Positions 10,633 through 19,530 of a stretch of DNA of 64,000 bases are shown piece by piece; within the stretch, counting starts at the first letter, position 1, and each line of letters opens with the position of its first letter. The notes below the pieces were generated by a model. The model was not told the DNA's origin. It saw nothing but the letters and a program-made list of their open reading frames with translations, and ran no database searches. The position numbers were made by a program, and so were the translations under genes. The DNA lies in NCBI GenBank assembly GCA_030789695.1, contig CM061142.1, positions 798,239,258-798,303,257 on the forward strand, in the 5' to 3' direction. This DNA comes from Scilla litardierei (taxonomy: Eukaryota > Streptophyta > Magnoliopsida > Asparagales > Asparagaceae).

Positions 10633-11184
10633 TTATTGCCTCATCCCACTTTGGCCAATATATGCGTTTATGCTATAGAAAAGTGGGTTGACGTCATCGT
10701 CGTATTCAGCGACGTGAACGGGAATAGCGAAAACAAAACCGTCGTCGATGACTGTGCTATATCTGTCCAGTACCTCTCCAGTACGTACATTATACAATGA
10801 TATTTCTCCTATTGTTTCCTCTGTAGGGAAAATTAGGAGGGGAGAGGTCACTGGTCTGAGCACAACATCTTGTGGAGGGATTATATTAATATTTCCAGGA
10901 ATCTTCCTCTTTCGAGGAACTTTATCTTTTGAACCTGGCGGACATCCTCTTTTCAATTGAGGTACATCCAATTCTGCTGCTGGTGGATTGCATTCATCTT
11001 TGGGGATGTCAATCCTAGCTGGCATGTTGGCAGCAGGGACGTGTGAACGAACAAGCTTATGGTTGTCCGTGAATTTATCTACCAATTGATGTACATTAGT
11101 CTGAATGTGAAGGATCTTCTGGATCTCATCTTCACACAGAAATAGTATGCGGATCATGATGAGATTAGGACTTTTGTGTCCCAT
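10633..11184 (-). pseudogene. Copia integrase C-terminal region and linker to reverse transcriptase (copia-2)
   Basis: The 183-residue frame includes NMPARIDIPKDECNPPAAELDVPQLKRG and GSKDKVPRKRK, the basic Pro-rich linker seen between integrase and reverse transcriptase in many plant copia polyproteins. It has no catalytic residues itself. The end runs towards the reverse transcriptase start at about 10620 in a shifted frame. Confidence 0.75.
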
Positions 11185-11850
11185 GATATGGTCTTAGAAG
11201 CTTCAGGCTTCTTTAGACTGTGTGCCTATTTAATGAGACTTCGCGAAACTTAGGGTGTGAAAGCTTCAGTCTCAGTCACCCACATTATCAGCTTTTGAGA
11301 AAGCTAGGTTACGGGTGGACAAAAAGGCATGCATAAGACCATCTGCACGCATAAGACCATCTAGTAGATGCATCTATCAATACAATGAATTACCGAAATG
11401 GGCCACTTGCGAAGTGAATAGGCCCGCAAAGGTCACCATGTATTCTCTTAATGAAGCCAGGAGACATTAATCCCACTTTCAGGATGGAAGGTCTCTTTAT
11501 AAGTTTTCCCTTATGACAAAGGGGGACAAGAAGACTCAATCTTTTGAAGAATCTTCAGGTTCTCAAAAGGATTCATTTGATGATGCGTCCATCATCGCTG
11601 ATCCAGGATGATCAAGTCTATTGTACCAGAGTTGAAAACTCTGGCAATGAAAGGCACTTTTGGTGCTCAGTCAAGTTGGCTTTTTATAGGATGAATATCT
11701 GTAATGATATGGACCAGACGGGGGTCCAACGAATGGTTTGTAGATGGTCTTCTGGCCATCCGTTTTGACCATTTATATAAGGATTATTATCCATAGTTTC
11801 CAAGGTATGTTCGTTTTAAACGAAATATCCTTGAAACTTGGGAGATTCCT
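11185..11850 (-). pseudogene. Decayed copia pre-integrase and integrase core (copia-2)
   Basis: Minus-strand translation around 11640-11580 gives LWYNRLDHPGSAMM (family pattern LWHDRLGHPG, pre-integrase), and around 11490-11400 gives GLMSPGFIKRIHGDLCGPIHFASGPF (family pattern IQGDICGPI, the start of the integrase core with its first catalytic Asp). The rest of the core is broken. Between this and gag (about 11850-12130) the protease should lie, but I cannot identify it. Confidence 0.7.
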
Positions 11851-12130
11851 ATATAATTAAGGAGAGAAATTTGCATCTTATAGTCTCGTTGTATGTGTGA
11901 GCAATTTTAATACTTCACTGGTATCTTATAGTCTCGTTGTATGTCCATAATATTTCACATTTCATCTATATATCAGAATGAATAAAAAAGCTATATATGC
12001 ATTCATAAAGTTCCAAAAAGGAAATATAGATGAAGGAAACTAGTATTTAAAATGCAAAGATAAAAAGCAAACTAAGATAAGGCTCGATCGAGCAGATCAT
12101 CATTCTCGAAGTCTTGTACATTGAACTTGG

Positions 12131-13092
12131 TCAGAGCTTGAATATCTGACAGGTTTGTTTCAGGGGAGGCTTTAGGCTCGCCTGGTACAGGTCCTGGAGG
12201 TGGCGAGGAATGCGACAGTTTCTGGACCAATGTCCAGTCATGCCACATCTATGGCATTTGTTCTTCCAGTTCTTATTTGGAATTTGCACTGGATCAGTGT
12301 TCTTATGCTTCCATGTGAAGTTTTTCTTCCCCATGTTGTTGTTCTGGGATGGTGCTCTTGCTGGCTTCACTTCAGCTTTCCCTTTGTTCGTACTAGCCTT
12401 CTTCTTGGTTTTCCACTTCTGGAGAGAAACATGGTGGGCTTCAGGGATAGGAGCAGCAACAGCAGGGCGAAGATTATGAGTGGCAAGTAGTCTCTATTCT
12501 GCTCTGTCCTAAGAAGGCAAGAGAGCAAATCAGAGAATTTCGTGAAGTTGCGTTCACGGTACTGTTGCATGAGGATTGCATCTTTCTCATGGAAAGATGT
12601 AAATGTCTTTTCCAACATGCGATGCTCCGAGACTTCTTCACCACACAACTTCAGGCGTGAGGCGATATTATGAAGTGCTGAGTTGTACTCAGCAACAGAC
12701 TTATAGTCTTAAAGACAGAGATTTTCCCACTTATAATTGGCACGTGGTAGTATGATATCAATTTGATGACTATAACGTACCTCAAGCACTGTCCACAACT
12801 CAAGAGGGTCTTCTACCATTAAGTATTCGGCCTTTAAGGTTCGATCTATGTGTCTCCTGATATAGATAATGGCTTTCGCCTTATCCATGTCAGAGACAAC
12901 GGTAGTAGAACTGCCAGCTGGCTGGGCCACTGCCGGGGAATTTCTAGTAGTTGTCTCGGCCGCTGCGGGGGCCAAAATTGAGTGAAGGAGTGCCATTGAA
13001 TGCAAGTGGAACTTTAGGTCCACTCGCCAGCTCAGGTAGTTCTTTCCTCCTGCGTCAAGGACATCAAAATCGACGCAAGCCAATTTTGCCAT
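12131..13092 (-). pseudogene. Copia gag with zinc knuckle (copia-2)
   Basis: Start ATG at 13092-13090 (MAKLACVDFDVLDAGG); YLSWRVDLKFHL near residue 19 is the usual N-terminal gag motif. Three frames (13092-12709, 12648-12367, 12370-12131) follow in order with small shifts. The last carries an intact CX2CX4HX4C zinc knuckle (CHRCGMTGHWSRNC). Since the knuckle residues survive, the frameshifts may be fairly young. Confidence 0.8.
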
Positions 13093-13535
13093 TTATCTAT
13101 GCAATTGAATATAAATGAATTAATATTTGCAAAAAATAAATTCACGCAAAGTAAATAAACAGTCATGTGGGGATCGGCCAGATACCCTTAGAAAGAAAAT
13201 GTCTAAAAATGTCCGAATACAGTCCAAAAATGAAATACAAAAAGAAATGAAAAATACAACTTGGAAACCCAGTTTGGGTCCCAGCATAAAGCAGATTTCA
13301 TCTATGTCTTCAATTTGGCTGAGCTCTGGTCATTGGCATTTTACATTATAACCTCACTACAAAATCTCTCAAAACAGAAAAAGAAAGCGAGGAATATAAA
13401 AAGGTGTATCTCAAAATGGCTGATCACAAACCACAAGACTGATTTATTTACAACATCCACATAGTTTATATATGCTACAGGCAATATAAAAATCAACCAC
13501 GCAAACACACAAACATAATCAATACAATTATTCAA
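13093..13535 (-). other. copia-2 leader, segment next to gag
   Basis: AT-rich non-coding sequence upstream (minus strand) of the gag start, interrupted at 13541 by element A. No gene seen. Confidence 0.55.
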
Positions 13536-13540
13536 TATCG
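13536..13540. repeat. Target site duplication of element A, left
   Basis: TATCG, matching 25537-25541. Confidence 0.9.
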
Positions 13541-13835
13541 TGATCACTCCATATTTTACACCTTTTTTCTGTGTATTTGCATGCCATTTAGATCGCCCAA
13601 ATCATGTTTTTCACGATATATCGACGATATTGCGATGCTTTTCACGATTTGTTGTTTTTGTCGCATTTCAGGTGATTTGGCGCGATTTGGAGTGATCTCG
13701 AGACGCGCTTACTCTAGACGGCCACCGACGACCTCCCCGAGGGATATTTTGCTATTGGAGAGGAGCGGAAGAAGAATGGACGTCGCAGGAGCGACGAGGA
13801 GGCCAAAACAATCAGATTGGGCATCTTTTGTGTCC

Positions 13836-14217
13836 CACTCGGCCGAGTGGAGGAGCCACTCGGCCGACCAGCGAGACACTGCTCGGCCGACCCGTTCAGA
13901 CACGATTTCCATGTGTACTCGGCCGAGCGTCGGAGTCCACATCGGCCGAGTGACTATACCACGTCCGCCCGAGTGGCGCCCAGACGAAGCCCCTCCAAAA
14001 TATCGAAGTTTCTGTTTTTCGGCCACCTGAGCTTCAGAAGACCCACTCGGCCGAGTGGCAAACCACGTCCGCCCGAGTGCAGTGAAGCCATCGGCCGAGT
14101 GACGACAACTCACTCGGCCGAGCCGCCTCCGAACTGAAGACCCTTGAAGCCCCCGACTTACTGGAAAATGACAGGGTTTTCACTCGGCCGAGCGACTTTT
14201 GTCACTCAGCCGAGTGC
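13836..14217 (+). promoter_or_regulatory. Array of CACTCGGCCGAGTG palindromes in U3 of element A
   Basis: About nine copies of the CGGCCGA core, mostly inside the full or partial 14-bp palindrome, plus variants such as CGCCCGAG and CAGCCGAG, within 380 bp upstream of the putative TATA box at 14299. The spacing is irregular, so this is not a simple tandem repeat. Position and density suggest a binding site for a dimeric factor; that role is inferred. The 3' LTR carries the same array. Confidence 0.7.
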
Positions 14218-14298
14218 GATGCGCTGCCTGTAGCGAAATTTGCGGAAAACAGGCTGTGCAGGGGCGTTTTGGTCAGGATTTTTGGACGATTTTTGGGG

Positions 14299-14307
14299 CT
14301 ATTTAAG
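14299..14307 (+). promoter_or_regulatory. Putative LTR TATA box, element A
   Basis: CTATTTAAG in a GC-flanked context about 80 bp after the last palindrome. It marks the likely U3/R side of the LTR. Confidence 0.55.
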
Positions 14308-14697
14308 CCCTGTTTTTTACCCTAGTTTTGGGGAGCCATCTCTTAGATTTTTTGCAGCTTTTTGAGACTACTTTTTAGCTTTATTATTTGTGATTGGAGA
14401 AGAGGAAAAACTTGGATTTTTGTTGGATTATTTGAAGAACTACATTGGTTTGCATCTCTCTTCCCCAAAAACTCTATTTTTATTGTTTATATCATTGTTG
14501 TGATGAATTCCATTACCTATTTCATTGATTATTTTTGTGCTATTGCTATGATTTGTGAGTAGTCTCCACGTCTTGGGGCGTGGGGATGAACCCTACAAGC
14601 CCAATTTCGTATTTGTGATAAATTGGTAGAAATTGTGCTAGAATCAATAATTAGAGATTAGATTGGGATCGAATTACTACGGATAGCTAGGTATTCA

Positions 14698-15002
14698 TAT
14701 CAATTGGGATTTGCAAGAGATTGGATCCCAATTTGATAGGAAGCCCTAGAAATCCGAATTGGGTTGGAGTCGGACTTTCGAAGTATCGGTTTGCAAGAGA
14801 TTGGACCGATACTAGGATCTCCGGTTGCAATTCCGTGCCGATACCCGTTTGCAAGAGATTGGACGGGTAGGAACTATCCTAATTTAGATTGTGGACCGAG
14901 TTTGCAAGAGATTGGGCTCGGTGCGCAATTGGACGATGATGTTGATCCTAATGCTAGCTTTCCTAGGCTAGGGTTTGCAAGAGATTGGACCCGACCCTAG
15001 GA
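14698..15002 (+). repeat. Five stem-loops with a constant 14-nt loop and different stems (element A 5' LTR)
   Basis: The loop TTGCAAGAGATTGG starts at 14711, 14791, 14849, 14902 and 14975. Stems: AATTGGGAT/ATCCCAATT, AGTATCGGT/ACCGATACT, TACCCGT/ACGGGTA, ACCGAGT/GCTCGGT (one G-U pair), and a 14-bp stem 14961-14974 with 14989-15002 (12 of 14 paired). Loop identity with stem variation is not expected of ordinary tandem duplication. The array lies downstream of the TATA box, so it would be in the RNA leader, where packaging, dimerisation or translation signals of retroelements lie. Confidence 0.85.
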
Positions 15003-15367
15003 TAGCTATAGACCGGCAACAGCGCGAGAGCGTGAGCTTGGTTCCACATTTAGTTGCAACTAGTTCATCCAAATTCTCATTCTAGCAATTTTGATACCGA
15101 CGAACCACATTTATGAAATACGGTGAGTGGCGGGGATTCCCCATTCCCTAGACGTTCTTTATTTGATTTGATATTTCGCACATTTGTCTGACGATTGTGA
15201 CAGGATCGCCCAAGGCAATTCTCTCTATTCTTAAATAGCCAGGTTGATTAGGAGCAAGCACGGTCATTCTTCCTCCCTGTGTTCGATACCCGCTCGCCGC
15301 TATACCGTGCGCTTGCGGTAAAACTACAACCGTTCTTTGGGTGTACGTCCCGGAGCGATCAAGTTTT

Positions 15368-15385
15368 TGGCGCCGTTGCCGGGGA
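15368..15385 (+). other. tRNA-Asp primer-binding site of element A
   Basis: TGGCGCCGTTGCCGGGGA, six bases after the 5' LTR; complementary to the 3' end of plant tRNA-Asp. Confidence 0.92.
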
Positions 15386-15533
15386 GGCGATTACGTTTGA
15401 TTCTTTTTCACCCTAGCTACTTCTTTCTTTTATTTTTATTTTTTTTATTGTTACCATTATTATTTCCTTTACTATTCTTACCTAACCCTTCCACGGTATT
15501 AATCATTTCTTTGAAACTCTGTTTCCCCTGTGC

Positions 15534-16844
15534 ATGAACACGAGATCTACGGCGGACCCAGAAGACTTATTATTTGATCCCGAGATCGAACATACCGCGC
15601 GGAGACTTAGAGCGGAAAAGAGACAAGATCCGGAAGGGAGGTATATGACCAACCCGGAAACTCCTGAAGAATTGGCGGCAAGGATGGCAAGGATAATCTC
15701 TATTCGAGATAGGCTTCGGCCTAAGACTTCTTCTACCACCTCGTCCATTGCCATGCCAGGGTTGGCGGCTGACAAGAACTTCGAGCTAAAGACTGGATTG
15801 GTGGTTTTGATGCAACAAGACCCATTTCATGGGAACGCACATGAGAACCCCTACTACCACATCCAACTATTCTTGTCGAAGTGCGCCACATTCCAGATGC
15901 CGGGGGTCTCCAACGATGCTATCAGACTGCGTCTCTTCCCCTTTACGCTAAAGGACAAGGCACTCTATTGGTTGAGGACGCAAGCTGAGGGTGTCTTCAC
16001 CACTTGGGACGAGCTGGCGAGTGCATTTACTGACAAATTTTATCCGCCATCCAAGACGGTGAAGATCCGTAGCGCTCTCATGTCCTTCAAGCAAGGACCA
16101 CAGGAGACGCTCTATGAAGCATGGGAGCGTTTTAAGGATTTGCAGCATCAATGCCCGCACCACAGTATAGAGGATTGGGAGCTAGTTCATAGCTTCTACA
16201 ACGGTCTCCAACCGGGGACCAAACAAATTATTGATGCCGCGGCGAATGGTGCAATTTTGTCAAAGACTCCCGAGGAAGCTACGGCCCTAATTGAGGAGAT
16301 GGCCTCAAATAACCAACAATGGGGCGATGAGCGAGGACACTCCACATCCTCCTTAAAGCCAACTAGCATCTACGAGGCGAAGGCCGTAACGGAGCTCACG
16401 AGCAAATTCGATTCTCTCCACAAGGTGGTGGAGAGATTGGAGAAATTTATCACGGAGCCCCAAGGAAGCCCATCCACCTCCGCACCGACCAACCAAATGT
16501 GTGATTGGCAAGACCAATCTCAAGTCATGTACTCGGGAGGAGAGCAAGGAGAAGGATCCTTGGAGCAAGTACAATATGTTGCGGGGAACCAAGGGTATTG
16601 GTCCAATCCGGCCGCAAGAAATCATCCGGGATTCTCCTACGCCAACAATGAAGGAGCCTTGAACCCGCCACAACCACCGCCTCAACAAGCTCGACCACCA
16701 CCACCCCAACAACAAAACTATCCACCGAGGGGGCCTACTCAACAAAACTTTCAACCGAAGCAACAAGTTCCACCATATAGGCCTCCCGGATACAACCAAG
16801 GGTGGAGGAATCAAAATCAAAACCCTCCACAAGCTCCACAATGA
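15534..16844 (+). CDS. gag: Gag polyprotein of element A (436 aa to an in-frame UGA)
   Basis: Starts MNTRSTADPEDLL. The retrotransposon gag core lies at about residues 105-235 (LRLFPFTLKDKALYWL, FTDKFYPPSKTV, ETLYEAWERFKDL, LVHSFYNGLQPGTKQ), the capsid-like domain of plant Athila/Tat elements. A Gln/Pro-rich tail follows. No zinc knuckle is seen. The frame ends at a TGA (16842-16844), after which the same frame stays open into the protease-coding part with no other stop, so gag and protease were one ORF or are joined by stop suppression. The product would form the cytoplasmic virus-like particle. Confidence 0.88.
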   Translation: MNTRSTADPEDLLFDPEIEHTARRLRAEKRQDPEGRYMTNPETPEELAARMARIISIRDRLRPKTSSTTSSIAMPGLAADKNFELKTGLVVLMQQDPFHGNAHENPYYHIQLFLSKCATFQMPGVSNDAIRLRLFPFTLKDKALYWLRTQAEGVFTTWDELASAFTDKFYPPSKTVKIRSALMSFKQGPQETLYEAWERFKDLQHQCPHHSIEDWELVHSFYNGLQPGTKQIIDAAANGAILSKTPEEATALIEEMASNNQQWGDERGHSTSSLKPTSIYEAKAVTELTSKFDSLHKVVERLEKFITEPQGSPSTSAPTNQMCDWQDQSQVMYSGGEQGEGSLEQVQYVAGNQGYWSNPAARNHPGFSYANNEGALNPPQPPPQQARPPPPQQQNYPPRGPTQQNFQPKQQVPPYRPPGYNQGWRNQNQNPPQAPQ

Positions 16845-18308
16845 TCCGACTTCAAAACTAGAGTCGAGGCGTTCATGGTCGAGCAAAATAAGGTGAATGC
16901 TACTTTGAAGGCGGGGCAAGAATCTCTTAATACCGTAGTGGCTCAAATATCGGAGCAATTGGCGTTGCTCAATCGGAACACTCAAAGATTGCCGGCGCAA
17001 CCGGAGCAAAACCCACGGGGCAACACGGGCCACATCAATGCCGTAGTTGCCGTTACTACTAGAGGCGGGAAGGACACCACCCCCGCTATGATTCCTACCG
17101 AGGAGGCCGTGGAGGAAAGCTTGGAGCCGGTTGAGCTGGTAGTTGAGATTGAAAAGGAGAAGGAGCCACAAGACAAGGAGAAATCTAGGGCGGAGCGATT
17201 AATTGAGGAGAGGCGCTTCATGCCACCTGTCCCATTCCCCCAAAGACTAGCGAAAGCGAAAATGGAGAAAAGGCTAACGAAATTCCTCGAGTATCTAAGA
17301 GGAGTTAGCCTCAATATTCCCTTCCTCGACGCCATCGTGGAGATCCCCACGTATGCTAAATTCTTGAAGGACTTGATTTCGGGGAGGAAGAGGAAGGAGA
17401 AGATCATGCTAGCCGAGGAGGGCTCTTGGTTCACCAAGAGAGAGAAGGAGCCGGCAAAATTTAAAGATCCGGGGAGTTTTCGGATTCCTTGCACTTTGGG
17501 CGGCGTGCCTCTTCAAAAGGCGTTGGTCGATCTTGGGGCTAGTGTGAGTCTCATGCCCCTCTCCATGTTCTTAAAGCTTAACACCGGGACAAAGTTAAAA
17601 CCCACCGACATGCGCATTCAATTAGCCGATGGCCGGATAACAAGGCCGGTGGGGATTGCCGAAGACATCCCACTTCAAGTCCCGGGTGGAATATGCTTTC
17701 CATGTGACTTCGTCATCATGGACGTTAAGGAGGAGGGAGACACCTCATTGATACTTGGACGCCCATTCCTCGCCACCGCCGGAGTCATCGTCGACGTGCG
17801 CGAAGGTACCTTAACCTTAAACGTCAGAAACATCGAGGTGGAGCTCCACATTCCTAAGGCAATGAAGCACATGCCTTACCACGAGGAGCTTGATTACATG
17901 GACCTCCTCGATGAGGTGATAGAGGAGGCGATTCCTCACTCAATTGGCGCCCTTTTTGATGAAGAATTTGAAGAAGGCCCGGATTTAGGCCAAGATGAAA
18001 AGAGTGAAGACGATTCCCCCGACTTCTCCGCTGATGAAGATGAAGGCGACACTGATGTCGCAAGGATTCGAGAGCTCTGCAAGCTCTCGAAATTAAAGTC
18101 TCCAAAGAAAGCTCCGTCGGTACGGAAATCGGCATCGCCGGTTAAGCCGTTGACCGGGGCAAATGCTAGCTTGGGGGAGCCTCCCCCCAACACTATTCGA
18201 GACAAGAGACCTCCGAGGGAGGACGCTACGCCGCCACGTCCAAATCCAAGCGCGCTCCCCGGGAAGTTTGACGGGTGCATCTCATATGCACCAAACATCC
18301 CGCATTGA
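16845..18308 (+). CDS. Protease region of element A, in frame with gag
   Basis: Continuous frame from just after the gag UGA; the first internal Met is at 16875. Residues near 215-230 read ALVDLGASVSLMPLSMF, the aspartic protease active-site context of Athila-type elements, with D-L-G where many families have D-T-G or D-S-G. LILGRPFLATAG about 80 residues later is the second conserved block. The tail after about residue 335 (LLDEVIEEAIPHSIGAL, then VARIRELCKLSKLKSPKKAP) has a close counterpart in element B after the integrase domain, so in A the polymerase-integrase segment is missing with the frame kept. Confidence 0.85.
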   Translation, partial: SDFKTRVEAFMVEQNKVNATLKAGQESLNTVVAQISEQLALLNRNTQRLPAQPEQNPRGNTGHINAVVAVTTRGGKDTTPAMIPTEEAVEESLEPVELVVEIEKEKEPQDKEKSRAERLIEERRFMPPVPFPQRLAKAKMEKRLTKFLEYLRGVSLNIPFLDAIVEIPTYAKFLKDLISGRKRKEKIMLAEEGSWFTKREKEPAKFKDPGSFRIPCTLGGVPLQKALVDLGASVSLMPLSMFLKLNTGTKLKPTDMRIQLADGRITRPVGIAEDIPLQVPGGICFPCDFVIMDVKEEGDTSLILGRPFLATAGVIVDVREGTLTLNVRNIEVELHIPKAMKHMPYHEELDYMDLLDEVIEEAIPHSIGALFDEEFEEGPDLGQDEKSEDDSPDFSADEDEGDTDVARIRELCKLSKLKSPKKAPSVRKSASPVKPLTGANASLGEPPPNTIRDKRPPREDATPPRPNPSALPGKFDGCISYAPNIPH

Positions 18309-18323
18309 TTGAAAATTATAGGG

Positions 18324-18371
18324 GGTCGAGCTCACGACCTAAAACGAGCGCTTGTCGGGAGGCAACCCGAC
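18324..18371 (+). other. Two consecutive hairpins after the pol-type ORF (element A)
   Basis: GGTCG-agctca-CGACC (18324-18339) is followed by GTCGGG-aggcaa-CCCGAC (18354-18371). Both have six-nucleotide loops. Element B has both at the same place (33998-34045). The GGGAGGCAACCC part resembles a sequence I recall after pol in many Athila elements. Possible RNA signal between the two coding units. Confidence 0.65.
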
Positions 18372-18635
18372 GGTTTTTGCTTTATTTTTACTTTTTCTTT
18401 ATTTTCGTTTTAGAGATTTTTAGTGTTTTGAGTCATTCGACCAAAAATTTTGTGATAACGGGTCCTATTTTTCTTGACAGGAGAGGAGATAGGTAGATCC
18501 ATCATGAGGAGGATGAACGAGATGACGAGGAGCGCCCCAAGAAGGCGCTCGACGCTTAGGAGGAGGATGAAATCGACTGGAGGAAGAAAGACGGAGTTTA
18601 GAGCCCAAACGAAGACAAACAGCAGAACACAAGGC
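18372..18635 (+). other. Spacer between protease region and internal palindrome array, element A
   Basis: T-rich, then purine-rich sequence; no recognised frame. Confidence 0.4.
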
Positions 18636-18963
18636 TTACTCGGCCGAGTATACTAGTCACTCGGCCGAGTACACAAGTTCGTCCGGCCGAGCCGCTCACG
18701 AACGAGGGAAGTCTGCTGTACCCAACTCTCTGTTTATTTTCTTGATTTCGATATAACTGCTACTCGGCCGAGTATACATTATCACTCGGCCGAGTGAAAC
18801 GGATACCCTCCTAGGGCGAGTCATGCCGAGTAGCTTGAGTCACTCGGCCGAATGGACTTACGTCACTCGGCCGAGGCTGGCAAAGCCACTCGGCCGAAGC
18901 GATATCCGGGAGAAAATTTTTATTTGCCTCGCTCGGCCGAGTGATCACGTCACTCGGCCGAGT
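18636..18963 (+). promoter_or_regulatory. Internal CACTCGGCCGAGTG array of element A
   Basis: About ten CGGCCGA cores in about 330 bp, the same motif as in the LTR U3. The last copy (CACTCGGCCGAGTCGTA) ends about 12 bp before a TATA box at 18975. Together with the downstream intron and ORF start this looks like an internal promoter. Confidence 0.7.
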
Positions 18964-18974
18964 CGTAACTCTTT

Positions 18975-18984
18975 TATATATAAG
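18975..18984 (+). promoter_or_regulatory. Putative internal TATA box, element A
   Basis: TATATATAAG, between the internal palindrome array and the ORF1-like gene. Element B has CTATATAAG at the same relative place (33369-33377, minus). Confidence 0.65.
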
Positions 18985-19189
18985 TGGCGAGGGGGGGGCG
19001 CGGATTTCGAAATAGCAAATCCCAAATCCGCCCGCGCCCCCTCAGATCCCATCGCCCGATCTCGCTTCACCCAGCCCCCACTCGCCCGACCAAGCCCGCG
19101 CGCGTTGCCGCTCGGCCAGCCACCGCCGGCCGACCATCGCCGCACCCCGCCCGAGTCGCCGCCGGCGGCCTTGTCTCCGATCACCTCCG

Positions 19190-19352
19190 GTATAGCTTGA
19201 TTTGCCCGTTTTCTCCTCTTTTTGCGTAGTTTTCGAGGATCCGTGTATTAATCGAACCCCTAACCCGAATCAATTCCCATATCTATCTGTTATACCCCTA
19301 TCGCTCCATACATTTTGATTATTACTCGCTGATATCGCTTTTCCATTCGCAG
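19190..19352 (+). other. Putative 5'UTR intron of the internal transcript, element A
   Basis: TCACCTCCG|GTATAG at the 5' side and CCATTCGCAG|GTTG at the 3' side, 163 bp, T-rich between. Element B has a homologous donor (CACCTCG|GTTTAC) and acceptor (CTTTGCAG) at 33151-33000 although the sequence between has diverged. Confidence 0.6.
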
Positions 19353-19530
19353 GTTGCTTTTTGGAGCTTAGGGGAGCCTAGGGGAGCTTCTACGGGCTGT
19401 TTTGGACTTCGTGGAGGCGCGGACTTCGCACGCTTCCACTGCTTAGCACTCACGGCGTGTTTTGGTACACTCTTTCCATTCTTTTTGCACACGCCACACT
19501 TTTTCACTTTTCGGCGCGCTCGGGGCCGAT

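Larger units (their letters stand above)
13541..15361 (+). repeat. 5' LTR of element A
   Basis: Starts TGATCACTCC, ends GGAGCGATCA. U3 contains the palindrome array (about 13836-14217); a putative TATA box CTATTTAAG is at 14299-14307; the five-hairpin array (14698-15002) is downstream of it and so should be in R-U5, meaning in the transcribed leader. Confidence 0.92.

Noticed and set aside
14764..15000. Small ORF with repeated ARDWT/LQEIGP peptides over the hairpin array
   Set aside because: The repeated peptide is the translation of the constant loop in two frames; element B does not keep the frame. The structure explains it better.
14698..15002. CRISPR-like pattern: a constant element separated by variable sequence
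   Set aside because: The constant part is a hairpin loop, the variable parts are complementary arms, spacing is irregular, there are no cas genes, and this is plant nuclear DNA.
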